Assembly (NCBI GenBank): GCA_015065085.1
Contig: SVQW01000003.1
Location: 1-64,000, forward strand
DNA: 64,000 bases
Reading direction: 5' to 3'
DNA from: Oscillospiraceae bacterium
GTDB taxonomy: Bacteria > Bacillota > Clostridia > Oscillospirales > SIG627
Below the pieces are notes generated by a model. The model had not been told where the DNA came from. It saw nothing but the letters and a program-made list of their open reading frames with translations, and made no database searches. Shown in pieces: positions 7,596-16,197 of this stretch. The translations under genes and the position numbers were made by a program. The number at the start of each line of letters is the position of its first letter. The first letter of the stretch is position 1.

Positions 7596-8540
7596 TCAAC
7601 GATTAATGTCACTATCGCTTATGCCCATAAGCTTTTTATTGAATTCCACTGCGGTATTATATCCCATCTTTTTCTGACGGTTGTTCATAGCGGCTATTTC
7701 AAATATAATCGCCAGATTTCGGCCGGGCTTCACAGGGATGGTAATGCTGGGAACCTGAATTCCCATTATCTCAGTATATTCCGTATCCATTCCCAAGCGA
7801 TCATAGAATTTACCATCAACCCAGTTTTCGAGATTTATAACAAGGTCAATTTTTTCAGTCATTTTTACGGCACCCATACCGAATATACGTCTTACATCCA
7901 CTATTCCTATACCGCGAAGTTCAACGTAGTGACGAATTATTTCCGGTGCGGATCCTACCAGGGTTTTTGCCGAAACCTTTTTTATTTCCACTGCATCGTC
8001 CGCTATAAGTCGATGACCGCGTTTCACAAGTTCAATAGCAGTTTCACTCTTACCGACTCCGCTGTCGCCAAGTATCAGAATACCCTCACCGTACACCTCC
8101 ACAAGTACACCATGTCGTGTGATGCGGGGAGCAAGCTGAATATTAAGATATGCAATATACGCCGCCATAAAAGCCGTGGAACGTTCCTGTGTTTTCAATA
8201 TGGGACAGCCGTATTTTTTTGCCGCTTCCACAACATACGGAAAAACCTCAAGAGCGCTGGTAAAAATCAAGCAAACAGGTTTTGCGGCAAAAAAAGCTTC
8301 AAACATTTGCCGGCGTTTTTCTTCAGGCTGGTCAAGTACATACTCGTACTCAGTCAGACCGATTATTTGGGTACGTTCATTATCGAATCGATCGAAAAAG
8401 CCCGATAGCGGAAGTCCCGGACGGTTGACGTCGTTCTTGAGTATCTTGACTGACTTACCGTTTTCGGGAAGATATACCTCTTCCAGTGCGAATTCTTTAA
8501 TTATTTGCTCCAGTGTCACAAAGTATTGTTCATTTTCCAT
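7596..8540 (-). CDS. hprK: HPr kinase/phosphorylase
   Basis: Phosphorylates Ser46 of HPr and reverses it, the central switch of carbon catabolite repression in Gram-positives. 314 residues: regulatory N-domain, Walker A GDSGVGKS (158-165), and the signature YVELRGIGIVDVRRIFGMGA (about 206-225). Start ATG after GAGGTGAT. First gene of the hprK-ROK-murB-whiA operon; promoter at 8673-8701. Confidence 0.96.
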   Translation of the reverse strand: MENEQYFVTLEQIIKEFALEEVYLPENGKSVKILKNDVNRPGLPLSGFFDRFDNERTQIIGLTEYEYVLDQPEEKRRQMFEAFFAAKPVCLIFTSALEVFPYVVEAAKKYGCPILKTQERSTAFMAAYIAYLNIQLAPRITRHGVLVEVYGEGILILGDSGVGKSETAIELVKRGHRLIADDAVEIKKVSAKTLVGSAPEIIRHYVELRGIGIVDVRRIFGMGAVKMTEKIDLVINLENWVDGKFYDRLGMDTEYTEIMGIQVPSITIPVKPGRNLAIIFEIAAMNNRQKKMGYNTAVEFNKKLMGISDSDINR

Positions 8541-8672
8541 ACGATCACCTCACTATATATGTGAAAAGCAGATGCCCGTATTGCAGCTTTATTTATATAA
8601 CGGTGCACCGTGCTTTCGTATTGCGAAAATATGAAAACCAAATTTCCGCTTACATACAAAACCATTTATATA

Positions 8673-8701
8673 ATTATACATCAAATATATAAATTTTTCA
8701 A
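8673..8701 (-). promoter_or_regulatory. Promoter of the hprK operon
   Basis: Minus strand: TTGAAA (8696-8701), 17-bp spacer, TATAAT (8673-8678). Leaves a leader of about 130 nt in which I see no recognisable regulatory element. Confidence 0.6.
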
Positions 8702-8726
8702 CATTTTTGATTAAATTAACAAAAAA

Positions 8727-8755
8727 ATAAAAGCAGTCCGTCGGACTGCTTTTAT
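8727..8755 (-). terminator. Terminator of the first CBM9-like gene
   Basis: Stem of 11-13 bp around AAAAGCAGTCC/GGACTGCTTTT with a 3-nt loop (core 8729-8739 with 8743-8753), followed on the minus strand by TTATTTTTTT. Confidence 0.85.
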
Positions 8756-8771
8756 TCTTATCTGATGTAAA

Positions 8772-9737
8772 TTATCTTCTCTTCTTGATGGAGAGAGCTG
8801 CACCTGCAGAAGCTGCCATAGTGATAAGAGCAGCAATCATGCCTGCATCAGCGGTAACAGGAGCGGTAGCTCCGGTAGCACCGGTGGAAGTTGCAGGAGT
8901 GTTGGAGGTTGCGGGAGTGGTAGTGGTGCTGGTGGTTGCAGAGCCTGCAGCAGCTGCACCGGTAGCAGAAGTAGCGCTGATGCGCAGACCGTTGTTACCG
9001 CAGAGATCTTCATCTGCAACAGAGCCCTTACCAAGAATAGCTACGCCCCAGCTGAGCCAGCCGTTGTAGCCGTCTTCTTCGTTATCAGCCATAACACGTG
9101 CGATGGTAGCACCGAAGAGGTCGCCAACCTTAACGCCGCCTTCTACACCGAGGGATTCCCAAGGAATAGCGATTTCGTAGGTGGTGAAGCCCTTGTCGCG
9201 CTTAACATTGTACTTAGCGCCGGAAACAGGCTCGCCTTCGCATACAGGGCTGAAGAATGCCCAGGAAGAAAGGGTGTTACCTTCGCCGCTTACGAGACCG
9301 AAAGACATATTGGTGTAATCTTCACTCCAGGGATTCTGGAGATCGTCGTTAACGTCAACGCCCTGAGGGTCAAAGCCCATCTGTACAACGTCACCGTTCC
9401 AAAGTGAACCTTCACTTGCGGCAAGTGCATGATAAGTATCGGGCAGATACATACCTACGTAGTAGTAGTTAGCATCCCAACGGAGCCACAGGTCAAACCA
9501 GATGTTTTCCTCATCTTCTTCAACGCCGTGAGCATCGCGGTACTCTGTGGTAGCCTGCTCGGGAGTAACCTTAACGGTGGGCTTGCCCCATTCAGCTTCG
9601 GTGATAACACCGTCGATCTTGGGAGCGGTAGTGAACTGGAGTACTTCAACTTCTTCGTTAGGTATTTCAGCATTTACAACCATAGCCATGGAGCAAAGCA
9701 TCATAACTGCGAGAAGTACAGCTAAGAGTTTTTTCAT
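8772..9737 (-). CDS. Secreted CBM9/DOMON-like protein, paralogue 1
   Basis: 321 residues. Signal peptide (about 1-23, KKLLAVLLAVMMLCSMAMVVNA), then one carbohydrate-binding-module-9/DOMON-like beta domain (about 30-255) with IDGVITEAEWGKP and the aromatic-rich WFDLWLRWDANYYYVGMY. A Thr/Ser/Ala/Pro linker (about 262-292) leads to APVTADAG, a hydrophobic segment and a terminal KKRR, resembling a sortase-type signal but without canonical LPXTG. No catalytic domain is seen, so a binding or surface-attachment role is inferred. Closely similar to the next gene; each has its own promoter and terminator. Confidence 0.9.
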   Translation of the reverse strand: MKKLLAVLLAVMMLCSMAMVVNAEIPNEEVEVLQFTTAPKIDGVITEAEWGKPTVKVTPEQATTEYRDAHGVEEDEENIWFDLWLRWDANYYYVGMYLPDTYHALAASEGSLWNGDVVQMGFDPQGVDVNDDLQNPWSEDYTNMSFGLVSGEGNTLSSWAFFSPVCEGEPVSGAKYNVKRDKGFTTYEIAIPWESLGVEGGVKVGDLFGATIARVMADNEEDGYNGWLSWGVAILGKGSVADEDLCGNNGLRISATSATGAAAAGSATTSTTTTPATSNTPATSTGATGATAPVTADAGMIAALITMAASAGAALSIKKRR

Positions 9738-9786
9738 TTCGTTTTCTCCTTAAAAAATATTTTGATAGCAACCTATCATTGTGAAT

Positions 9787-9815
9787 ATGATACTACAAAA
9801 ATGAATTATTGTCAA
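9787..9815 (-). promoter_or_regulatory. Promoter of CBM9-like paralogue 1
   Basis: Minus strand: TTGACA (9810-9815), 17-bp spacer, TATCAT (9787-9792). The bases before the -35 (CAC) also match the promoter of paralogue 2. Confidence 0.75.
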
Positions 9816-9926
9816 GTGAATTTTGTAATTTTTGAAGGCGAAAAAAGTCAAAATCGTTTTTTTCGTGTTTTTCGCCAAAACAGTTTTGCTTTTTTGTGCA
9901 TTATATCAAAAAGCGCATCCGATACA

Positions 9927-9958
9927 AAAAGCAGGCTGAGGGTTCAGCCTGCTTTTTA
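9927..9958 (-). terminator. Terminator of CBM9-like paralogue 2
   Basis: Perfect 14-bp stem (9927-9940 with 9945-9958), 4-nt loop, T-run on the minus strand. Confidence 0.85.
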
Positions 9959-9972
9959 ATAAGTCAATTCAA

Positions 9973-10896
9973 TTATTTTCTTTTCTTAAAGGTAAGAACT
10001 GCGCCTGCGGATGCTGCCATGGTTGCGATGATGCCGATGATGCCGGCGTCAGCAGTCTGGGGTGCGGAAGCAGTACCTGCGGGAGCGGTAGTTGTAGATG
10101 TAGCGGGAGCAGTTGCACCAACTGCGGGAGTAGCGCTGAGAAGCAAACCGTTGGAACCGGAAGCAATCTCTTCGTCTACGATATTCTTACCAAGAATACC
10201 TGTACCCCAGGTAATCCAACCGTTGCAGGGGTCATCCTCATCACCGTCGGACATAACACGTGCGATGGTAGCGCCGTAAACGTCGCCGACCTTAACGCCG
10301 TTTTCCACGCCGATAGCGGTCCACGGAATAGCAAGCTCGTAGGTGGTGTAAATGCCGTTGCGCTTGATGTTGTACTTAGCGCCTTCAACCTGGCCACCTG
10401 CGGAAGGACCGTACCAAGCCCAGGAAGAAAGTGTGTTACCCTCACCGCTTACAAGGCCGAAAGCCATGTTGGTGTAGTTATCACTCCAGGGCTCCATAAC
10501 GTCTTCATTAGCAAAAGGACCTTCGGGGTCAAAGCCCATCTGTACAACGTCGCCGTTCCAGAGATTAGTTTCACTTGCGGGGAGGTAGTGGGTGGTATCG
10601 GGCAGATACATACCGATGTAGTAGTAGTTAGCGTCCCAACGCAGCCACAGGTCAAACCAGATGTTTTCCTCAGCTTCTTCAACGCCGTCCTGGTCAACAT
10701 AGTCTGTTGTCTTCTGGTCGGGCTGAACTCTTACGGTGGGCTTGCCCCATTCAGCTTCGGTGATAACACCGTCGATCTTGGGAGCGGTGGTGAACTGAAG
10801 CAGTTCAACTACTTCATAGTCTCTTTCCGCATTTACGAAAACTACCAGTGTGGACAGCATCATAACTGCGAGAACAACTGCTAAAAATCTTTTCAT
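9973..10896 (-). CDS. Secreted CBM9/DOMON-like protein, paralogue 2
   Basis: 307 residues. Start ATG at 10896 follows GAAGGAG and begins a signal peptide (KRFLAVVLAVMM to VNA). The body repeats paralogue 1 almost motif for motif: LLQFTTAPKIDGVITEAEWG, WFDLWLRWDANYYYIGMYLP, NLWNGDVVQMGFDPEG, TYELAIPW. A short Thr/Ala linker precedes APQTADAG, a hydrophobic helix and terminal FKKRK. Family knowledge suggests glycan binding; the ligand cannot be told. The nearly identical tail in both proteins points to one shared anchoring route. Confidence 0.9.
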   Translation of the reverse strand: MKRFLAVVLAVMMLSTLVVFVNAERDYEVVELLQFTTAPKIDGVITEAEWGKPTVRVQPDQKTTDYVDQDGVEEAEENIWFDLWLRWDANYYYIGMYLPDTTHYLPASETNLWNGDVVQMGFDPEGPFANEDVMEPWSDNYTNMAFGLVSGEGNTLSSWAWYGPSAGGQVEGAKYNIKRNGIYTTYELAIPWTAIGVENGVKVGDVYGATIARVMSDGDEDDPCNGWITWGTGILGKNIVDEEIASGSNGLLLSATPAVGATAPATSTTTAPAGTASAPQTADAGIIGIIATMAASAGAVLTFKKRK

Positions 10897-10948
10897 TTCT
10901 GTGTCTCCTTCAATATTTTGTTTTTGATAGTGTTGTTGCACTGTATAC

Positions 10949-10977
10949 ATAATAACATATAGCATTCAAAATGTCAA
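10949..10977 (-). promoter_or_regulatory. Promoter of CBM9-like paralogue 2
   Basis: Minus strand: TTGACA (10972-10977), 17-bp spacer, TATTAT (10949-10954). Confidence 0.75.
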
Positions 10978-11087
10978 GTGATTTTTTTAACTTTTAAGCT
11001 TGAATCAAGCCGACAATTATATTTTTGTATATCTGCACCAAAAACGCGAATTAATTTTGTATATATTGGCAATGCTTGTAAAAGATA

Positions 11088-11116
11088 TTGACAAACCGGG
11101 GCAAAACAATTATAAT
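11088..11116 (+). promoter_or_regulatory. Perfect sigma-A promoter of the PPK2-SUKH operon
   Basis: TTGACA (11088-11093), 17-bp spacer, TATAAT (11111-11116); both hexamers match consensus exactly. Suggests strong constitutive expression. Confidence 0.85.
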
Positions 11117-11149
11117 TGATGTACAGTACAAAGGAAAGAGGAACACTGT

Positions 11150-12649
11150 ATGCTCTATGACGTAAATCTTCACAGCATGCTGATTAAAGAAGAATATTCC
11201 GCTCTCATAAAACCCTTGCGCGAAAAAATCTCTATGCTGGGGCAAATGGTAAAAAATGCGAAAATACCCGTAATCATTATTTTTGAGGGCTGGGGAGCCT
11301 CAGGAAAAGGAAGCTTTATTTCTGATATAATCGAAAATCTTGACCCCAGAAATTTCAAAGTCCACTCCATTGATGCACCGACAGACACAGAAAAGCGTAT
11401 GCCTCCGCTCTGGCGTTTCTGGCAACGAATTCCCTCGGATGGTCAGATTGCGCTTTTCGACCGAAGCTGGTATTATGACGTTTCCGTCGGAAAGGTCGAA
11501 ACCAACGGCGATGACGAGACAACGCATGAATACCTCAACAACATTCGCCTTTTCGAGCGTCAGCTCGCCGATAACGGTTACCTGATAATAAAGCTCTTTT
11601 TACACATCGGCAAAGAGGAGCAAGCCAAACGTTTCACCAAGCTGAAAAAAGACCCCGCCACCGCCTGGCGCGTAACAGAACGAGATATAAAACGCCACAA
11701 AAAATACGAAACTCATTTTGAAGCATTTGACAATATGCTTACACGCACCGACACATCTTATGCTCACTGGACGGTAGTGGAAGCAAATGACAGAAAATTT
11801 GCCAGAGTTAAAATATTTAACACCATAATTTCCGAAGTAGAAGCCGCAATAGAGCGCAAGAAGCTTCCCCTCGATGCCTCGGAGGAAATTCCGGCACCGG
11901 TGTACAGCCTTGTGCATGCTCCAAAGCTTGAAGAATATTCTTTGGACAAAAGCATCGACCCCGATGATTACAAGGAAATTCTGAAAAAAGAGCAAAAAAA
12001 GCTGAGAACGCTTCATAACATCATATATCAACGTAAAATACCCATCATAATTGTATATGAGGGCTGGGATGCCGCAGGAAAAGGCGGAAACATCAAGCGC
12101 ATAACTCAAGCACTTGATCCCAGAGGCTTTGAGGTGGTGCCCGTAGCCGCACCGAATTCCGCGGAGCTTGCCCATCACTATATGTGGCGTTTCTGGAACA
12201 ATCTGCCCAAAACGGGTCATATCCAGATATTCGACCGTTCCTGGTACGGCAGGGTAATGGTAGAAAGAATTGAGAAAATCACTCCCCCTTCACTGTGGCG
12301 CATAGCCTACAACGAAATCTGTGAATTTGAAAAATATCTTCACGACTGGGGTGCCATTATTGTAAAGTTCTGGATTCACATCGACAAGGAAGAACAGCTC
12401 AGGCGCTTCACCGAGCGTCAGAACGTCCCCGAAAAGAACTGGAAAATAACCGACGAGGACTGGAGAAACCGTGAAAAATGGGATATGTACGAAACGTGCT
12501 GTAACGATATGCTCAAATACACTTCCACGGATTTTGCCCCCTGGACGGTAATAGAATCAAATGACAAGAAGTTTGCCCGAATAAAAGCAATAAAAACACT
12601 GATAAACGCCATTGAAAACAGACTTGACAGAGAGGATAACATATTCTGA
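11150..12649 (+). CDS. pap: Polyphosphate:AMP phosphotransferase (tandem PPK2)
   Basis: Two PPK2 domains in one 499-residue chain. Domain 1: Walker A EGWGASGKGS (46-55) and FDRSWYYDV; domain 2: EGWDAAGKGG (from residue 304) and FDRSWYGRVMVERI. Tandem-domain PPK2 enzymes (PAP) transfer phosphate from polyphosphate to AMP, giving ADP, and thereby recover energy from stored polyP. Domain 2 keeps the more canonical lid and R-residues, so it is probably the active half; domain 1 has YYDV where domain 2 has YGRV. Stop overlaps the next start (TGATG), so the SUKH gene is translationally coupled. Confidence 0.92.
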   Translation: MLYDVNLHSMLIKEEYSALIKPLREKISMLGQMVKNAKIPVIIIFEGWGASGKGSFISDIIENLDPRNFKVHSIDAPTDTEKRMPPLWRFWQRIPSDGQIALFDRSWYYDVSVGKVETNGDDETTHEYLNNIRLFERQLADNGYLIIKLFLHIGKEEQAKRFTKLKKDPATAWRVTERDIKRHKKYETHFEAFDNMLTRTDTSYAHWTVVEANDRKFARVKIFNTIISEVEAAIERKKLPLDASEEIPAPVYSLVHAPKLEEYSLDKSIDPDDYKEILKKEQKKLRTLHNIIYQRKIPIIIVYEGWDAAGKGGNIKRITQALDPRGFEVVPVAAPNSAELAHHYMWRFWNNLPKTGHIQIFDRSWYGRVMVERIEKITPPSLWRIAYNEICEFEKYLHDWGAIIVKFWIHIDKEEQLRRFTERQNVPEKNWKITDEDWRNREKWDMYETCCNDMLKYTSTDFAPWTVIESNDKKFARIKAIKTLINAIENRLDREDNIF

Positions 12650-13095
12650 TGAACTACAAAGAACTTTACGACACACTCCCCAATATAGAATGGGTCGACC
12701 TTTCCGACCCCGCCACCAAGGATGACATTGCCTCCGTGAAAGCTCAGCTGGGTGTATACCTGCCGGAAGACTTATATAACTTCTACCTGGAATCCGACGG
12801 AGACGGATGTGCAATATTCCCGGTAACTCGCCTCATTTCTGAAAACCGTGACATCCGAAAGCTGGCCGAAGGTGTTTACATGCCTCTTGACTGCCTGCTG
12901 TTCTTCGGTGACAACGGCTGCGGAGATTACTTCGGCTACCCAATTATAGGCGGAGAAGTCGAAGAAAACCGCATTTTCATGTGGAATCATGACACCGACG
13001 AACGTCTTTATATCTGCAACACTCTGGAAGAATTCATAAACCTTTACTACGGTGACGAAGCCACAGGCGACGAAGCATTGGGAAAAAGAATGTAA
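12649..13095 (+). CDS. SMI1/KNR4 (SUKH) family protein
   Basis: 148 residues with the SUKH pattern: an N-terminal LPxDLYNFYLESDGDG motif (about 42-57), mid-protein PLDCLLFFGDNGCGDYFGYP and a C-terminal LEEFINLYY. Many SUKH proteins are immunity proteins for polymorphic toxins, others are housekeeping or stress proteins. Here there is no adjacent toxin; the gene is coupled to the polyphosphate phosphotransferase gene, so an immunity role is not supported by context. Followed by a strong terminator. Confidence 0.85.
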   Translation: MNYKELYDTLPNIEWVDLSDPATKDDIASVKAQLGVYLPEDLYNFYLESDGDGCAIFPVTRLISENRDIRKLAEGVYMPLDCLLFFGDNGCGDYFGYPIIGGEVEENRIFMWNHDTDERLYICNTLEEFINLYYGDEATGDEALGKRM

Positions 13096-13113
13096 CGCAA
13101 AACAAAAAGCAGT

Positions 13114-13149
13114 TGATACCCCGTCAGTGCTGACGGGGTATCATTTTTT
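13114..13149 (+). terminator. Terminator of the PPK2-SUKH operon
   Basis: Perfect 13-bp stem (13114-13126 with 13131-13143), loop GTGC, six T at 13144-13149. Confidence 0.92.
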
Positions 13150-13227
13150 CAGAAGTAAAACAAAAACAATACGCATCCATGTCGTAAAGCTCACGTCACA
13201 ATCTATCGCACAACAACAAATTGCATT

Positions 13228-13274
13228 AAAAAAATCGGCTTTGAATATGCGAAGTGTCCTTAAGGACAGTAATT
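13228..13274 (+). repeat. 47-bp inverted repeat, left copy
   Basis: Matches the reverse complement of 17099-17145 at 43 of 47 positions, with the first 24 bases identical. The two copies bound the GDPD/G1PDH/AraD/DeoR cassette. This copy contains a short internal palindrome, GTCCTTAAGGAC (13255-13266). Confidence 0.9.
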
Positions 13275-13314
13275 AAAAAAGGCAGAAACAATTGATTTTG
13301 TTTCTGCCTTTTTT
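13275..13314. terminator. Terminator at the left end of the cassette
   Basis: Perfect 16-bp stem (13275-13290 with 13299-13314), 8-nt loop, A-run and T-run at the ends, so able to work in both directions. It can end the GDPD operon. Confidence 0.85.
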
Positions 13315-13317
13315 GTA

Positions 13318-13390
13318 GGTACGATGCTACATCGTACCGTTTAAGGTCTTAGGATATCCTAAATGTTTTGGAAAATGGTATACATTTTCC
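13318..13390. repeat. Three consecutive short palindromes
   Basis: GGTACGATG-CTA-CATCGTACC (13318-13338), TTAGGATATCCTAA (13349-13362) and GGAAAATG-GTATA-CATTTTCC (13370-13390), all perfect. They fill most of the 110 bases between the left terminator and the stop of the GDPD gene. No reading frame is visible here. Confidence 0.8.
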
Positions 13391-13423
13391 CTGCTTGTTA
13401 AAGTACCGGACATAAAAAGATAC

Positions 13424-14212
13424 TTATCTCACTTTGAGTTCTGATAAAATTCGAGCTGCCTCAGCGATGTTATTTGAGGTAAACATTTTGCACCCGTAAT
13501 CAATTGCTGTTTTATAGTTCTCAATATTGTCCGGAATACAAATGCAAGGAATAATATCGTTTTTTACACAGTAATCAAAATTCTCCTTAAACTCAATAGG
13601 ATTGCGTCCAACTTCATTGGGATAGAGACAACACCAGTCAAAAAGCTCGGTTTCGTCAATTTCGGACAAGTCGCATGAACGTTTGCATTTGTATATGCCT
13701 TGTCCGTGAATTGGGAACTTGTTTCTGTACTTCTTATAGATATATTCTAGAACTTTTGCACTGAATGAATTCATCATAGATCTATCAACCATATCGTATT
13801 CATCAATCAGCTTAACAAGCTTATCCACAACTTCAAATGCAGTATCGGTATCAAAATCAGTCGGATAAACCTTAAATTCCCAGTTTACCATTATATTGGC
13901 ATTTTTAATATACTCAAGAAATTCTCTTACAGTAGGTATTTTAGCTATAACAGGATTTTTAAAAGTACACCCTGCATCAAGGCTCCTGATTTCTAAAAGC
14001 GACATTTCATCAACATTTTTATCTATTCCTGTTGTGCGAAGTGCGCTTCTGTCGTGCATCAACACAAGTTCTCCATCTTTACTCATCCTGACGTCTGTTT
14101 CAATCATATCTACCCCAAGTCTGACTGCTGATTCAAAAGCCGGCATTGTATTTTCGGGATAATTAAATCTGTCCCCTCGATGTGCTGCTAAAATAATTCT
14201 TGAACCATTCAT
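13424..14212 (-). CDS. Glycerophosphodiester phosphodiesterase
   Basis: 262 residues, a compact cytoplasmic GDPD (no signal peptide). Catalytic motifs: AAHRGDRFNYPENTMPAF (His-Arg-Gly and Glu-Asn-Thr), MIETDVRMSKDG (metal-binding Glu and Asp) and LMHDRSALRTT (second His). It hydrolyses glycerophosphodiesters to glycerol phosphate plus an alcohol. Its start overlaps the end of the glycerol-1-phosphate dehydrogenase gene (ATGA), so the product probably feeds that enzyme: GDPD acting on phosphatidylglycerol- or teichoic-acid-derived diesters could release sn-glycerol-1-phosphate. Last gene of the cassette operon. Confidence 0.9.
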   Translation of the reverse strand: MNGSRIILAAHRGDRFNYPENTMPAFESAVRLGVDMIETDVRMSKDGELVLMHDRSALRTTGIDKNVDEMSLLEIRSLDAGCTFKNPVIAKIPTVREFLEYIKNANIMVNWEFKVYPTDFDTDTAFEVVDKLVKLIDEYDMVDRSMMNSFSAKVLEYIYKKYRNKFPIHGQGIYKCKRSCDLSEIDETELFDWCCLYPNEVGRNPIEFKENFDYCVKNDIIPCICIPDNIENYKTAIDYGCKMFTSNNIAEAARILSELKVR

Positions 14213-15462
14213 TTGTTTTCCTCCCTAATTACTGTTCTGCGTAATCTCATAAGTGTCAGCCTATTGCGTACAAGTGGTGAATATTCCAAAAGCAAATTGC
14301 ATTTTTCTTCCTGTACATCAATATCGCCAAGATCAGATTTTACTCCAAGCACTTCGTATTTTTCAATTAACTCTTTGTATGTGGGAACAGTATCTATTAT
14401 ACTACGGATTTTATCCCATTTTTCCTCTATAAGCTTTGCAGTTATACCCAAAGCGCAGTCATTTGAATTTTCTGCAATTATAGCATCACTTAATTTTTCT
14501 CCAAACATATCTTTAACATAATCGGTGCCTGCCTTACGATAATCTTTCCATTTTAAATTGCTGTTTTTAATTTGATGATATTCCTTGCAAGCAATTAATG
14601 TACCTACACCAACTTTTTCTCCGTGTAATGCATCAGATTTTACAGCCAAGCCCTCTGGTTGCATTTCTATTAAGTGGGAAATGTGATGTTCTGCACCCGA
14701 AGCACAGCGTGAATTGCCAAGCATCTGCATTGCAAGTCCTGACATTAAAAGCCCATATGTAAGCTTTTCATAAGCAGTTATATCACCGACTTTTATTGCT
14801 CTTGCACTTTCTGTAACAGCTTTTGTTGCATCCATAGTTATATCGTGTATGGTCGCGCAAAAATATTCATTTGTCAATGTATGTGCTATTTTCCAATCTG
14901 CCAAAGCTATAAATTTTCCAATCATATCTCCAAAACCGGATTTTGTGAGAAACATCGGCGCTTTTGATATAATACCGAGGTCTGCTATAACAATTTTGGG
15001 GGCAACTGCTTCAAATGTCTTTTTAAAACCGTCCCATGTCATTGCGGCAACAGATGAACAAAATCCGTCAACGCTTGCGGCAGTTGGACAAGACACAAAA
15101 GGAACCCCTTTTTTATAAGCACAATAACGAGTTATGTCATGGATTGTCCCCGAACCAACAGCAAGCATATAATCGCAATTTTCCGGAATCTGTTCCAATG
15201 CCATAGCCACTCCATGATTGTCCGCGTGAAGATTTTCGGGGAGTAGGATAATTTCCTTATCCGCTGCCGGACGTACTCCTTTTGTAGCGTTGTATGTATT
15301 TATATCATATATAGCAACCGAAAACCCTTTTAGTCCGCATTTTTCAATATACTCATCAGCATTCACCAGACAACCGGATTCAATCACACAAAACTCTGTT
15401 TCCATTTTATGTTCATTCCCACAAGAACATTTACCGTTATATTTTTGACTGTCTATTATCAT
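14209..15462 (-). CDS. araM: sn-glycerol-1-phosphate dehydrogenase (AraM/EgsA type)
   Basis: 417 residues of the iron-containing/glycerol dehydrogenase superfamily. NAD(P)-binding LAVGSGTIHDITRY, then FVSCPTAASVDGFCSS and metal-binding positions around ADLGIISKAP, GDMIGKF and GAEHHISHLIEM. Bacterial AraM interconverts DHAP and sn-glycerol-1-phosphate; in Bacillus it lies in the arabinose operon. Here too it follows araD, with which it shares one base (TAATG). The N-terminal 20 residues carry CSCGNEH, a small Cys/His motif typical of the clostridial subgroup. Confidence 0.88.
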   Translation of the reverse strand: MIIDSQKYNGKCSCGNEHKMETEFCVIESGCLVNADEYIEKCGLKGFSVAIYDINTYNATKGVRPAADKEIILLPENLHADNHGVAMALEQIPENCDYMLAVGSGTIHDITRYCAYKKGVPFVSCPTAASVDGFCSSVAAMTWDGFKKTFEAVAPKIVIADLGIISKAPMFLTKSGFGDMIGKFIALADWKIAHTLTNEYFCATIHDITMDATKAVTESARAIKVGDITAYEKLTYGLLMSGLAMQMLGNSRCASGAEHHISHLIEMQPEGLAVKSDALHGEKVGVGTLIACKEYHQIKNSNLKWKDYRKAGTDYVKDMFGEKLSDAIIAENSNDCALGITAKLIEEKWDKIRSIIDTVPTYKELIEKYEVLGVKSDLGDIDVQEEKCNLLLEYSPLVRNRLTLMRLRRTVIREENK

Positions 15463-16157
15463 TATTTACACTCCTTCTGTCCATAATAAGCATTTTCTCC
15501 GTGTTTTCTGAGATAGTGTTTATCAAGAAGTTCTTTCTGGAATTTCATATCAGGTTTCATCATAATAGTATGCCATGCCATCATTGCTACCTCTTCCAAA
15601 ATAATTGCGTTTTTCACAGAATCTTTCGCATCCTTTCCCCAGGTAAAAGGGCCGTGAGAATATACGAGAGCCCCAGGAATGCTGCAAATAGTTTCTTTGG
15701 TGAAAAGCTCTGCAATAACTTTACCGGTTTCAAGTTCATATTCCCCTGTTATCTCGGCGGCAGTCATCTTTCGGGTGCAAGGAACAGCCCCGTAAAAAGC
15801 ATCGGCATGCGTTGTACCAAGCACCGGAATATCCATTCCGCATTGCGAAAAAATTGTTGCCCATCTTGAGTGGGTATGGGTGATTCCACCAATTTCGGGG
15901 AAACTTCTGTATAATTCTAAATGAGTGGGGGTATCAGAAGAAGGATTCCATTTACCTTCAACCACTTTCCCGGAAAGGTCAACTACAACCATATCATCGA
16001 CATTCATGTTTTCATAATCCACGCCTGACGGCTTTATTACAACATAGCCGGTTTCTCTGTCAAGTTCCGAAACATTTCCCCAGGTTAGCGTAATTAGCTT
16101 TTTATTCTTCAAAGTAAGATTTGCTTTAAGCACTCTCTCTTTTATACTTTCCAACAT
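15462..16157 (-). CDS. araD: L-ribulose-5-phosphate 4-epimerase
   Basis: Class II aldolase/adducin family, 231 residues. Visible: [21 protein letters not shown] (split by substrate-binding GNVS and KPSG), [20 protein letters not shown], zinc-binding [10 protein letters not shown] with a third His further on, and [17 protein letters not shown]. Length and sequence match AraD/UlaF/SgbE; the sugar could be L-ribulose-5-phosphate or L-xylulose-derived. First gene of the cassette operon, reading away from the DeoR gene and under the operator in the shared 130-bp gap. Confidence 0.9.
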   Translation of the reverse strand: MLESIKERVLKANLTLKNKKLITLTWGNVSELDRETGYVVIKPSGVDYENMNVDDMVVVDLSGKVVEGKWNPSSDTPTHLELYRSFPEIGGITHTHSRWATIFSQCGMDIPVLGTTHADAFYGAVPCTRKMTAAEITGEYELETGKVIAELFTKETICSIPGALVYSHGPFTWGKDAKDSVKNAIILEEVAMMAWHTIMMKPDMKFQKELLDKHYLRKHGENAYYGQKECK

Positions 16158-16197
16158 TATATCACCTCATATTGACTTATTATTTTTTTATGGTATA

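Noticed and set aside
8837..9069. Overlapping Ala/Val/Pro-rich open frames opposite the CBM9-like gene's linker
   Set aside because: Low-complexity shadows of the Thr/Ala linker codons, with no ribosome-binding sites.
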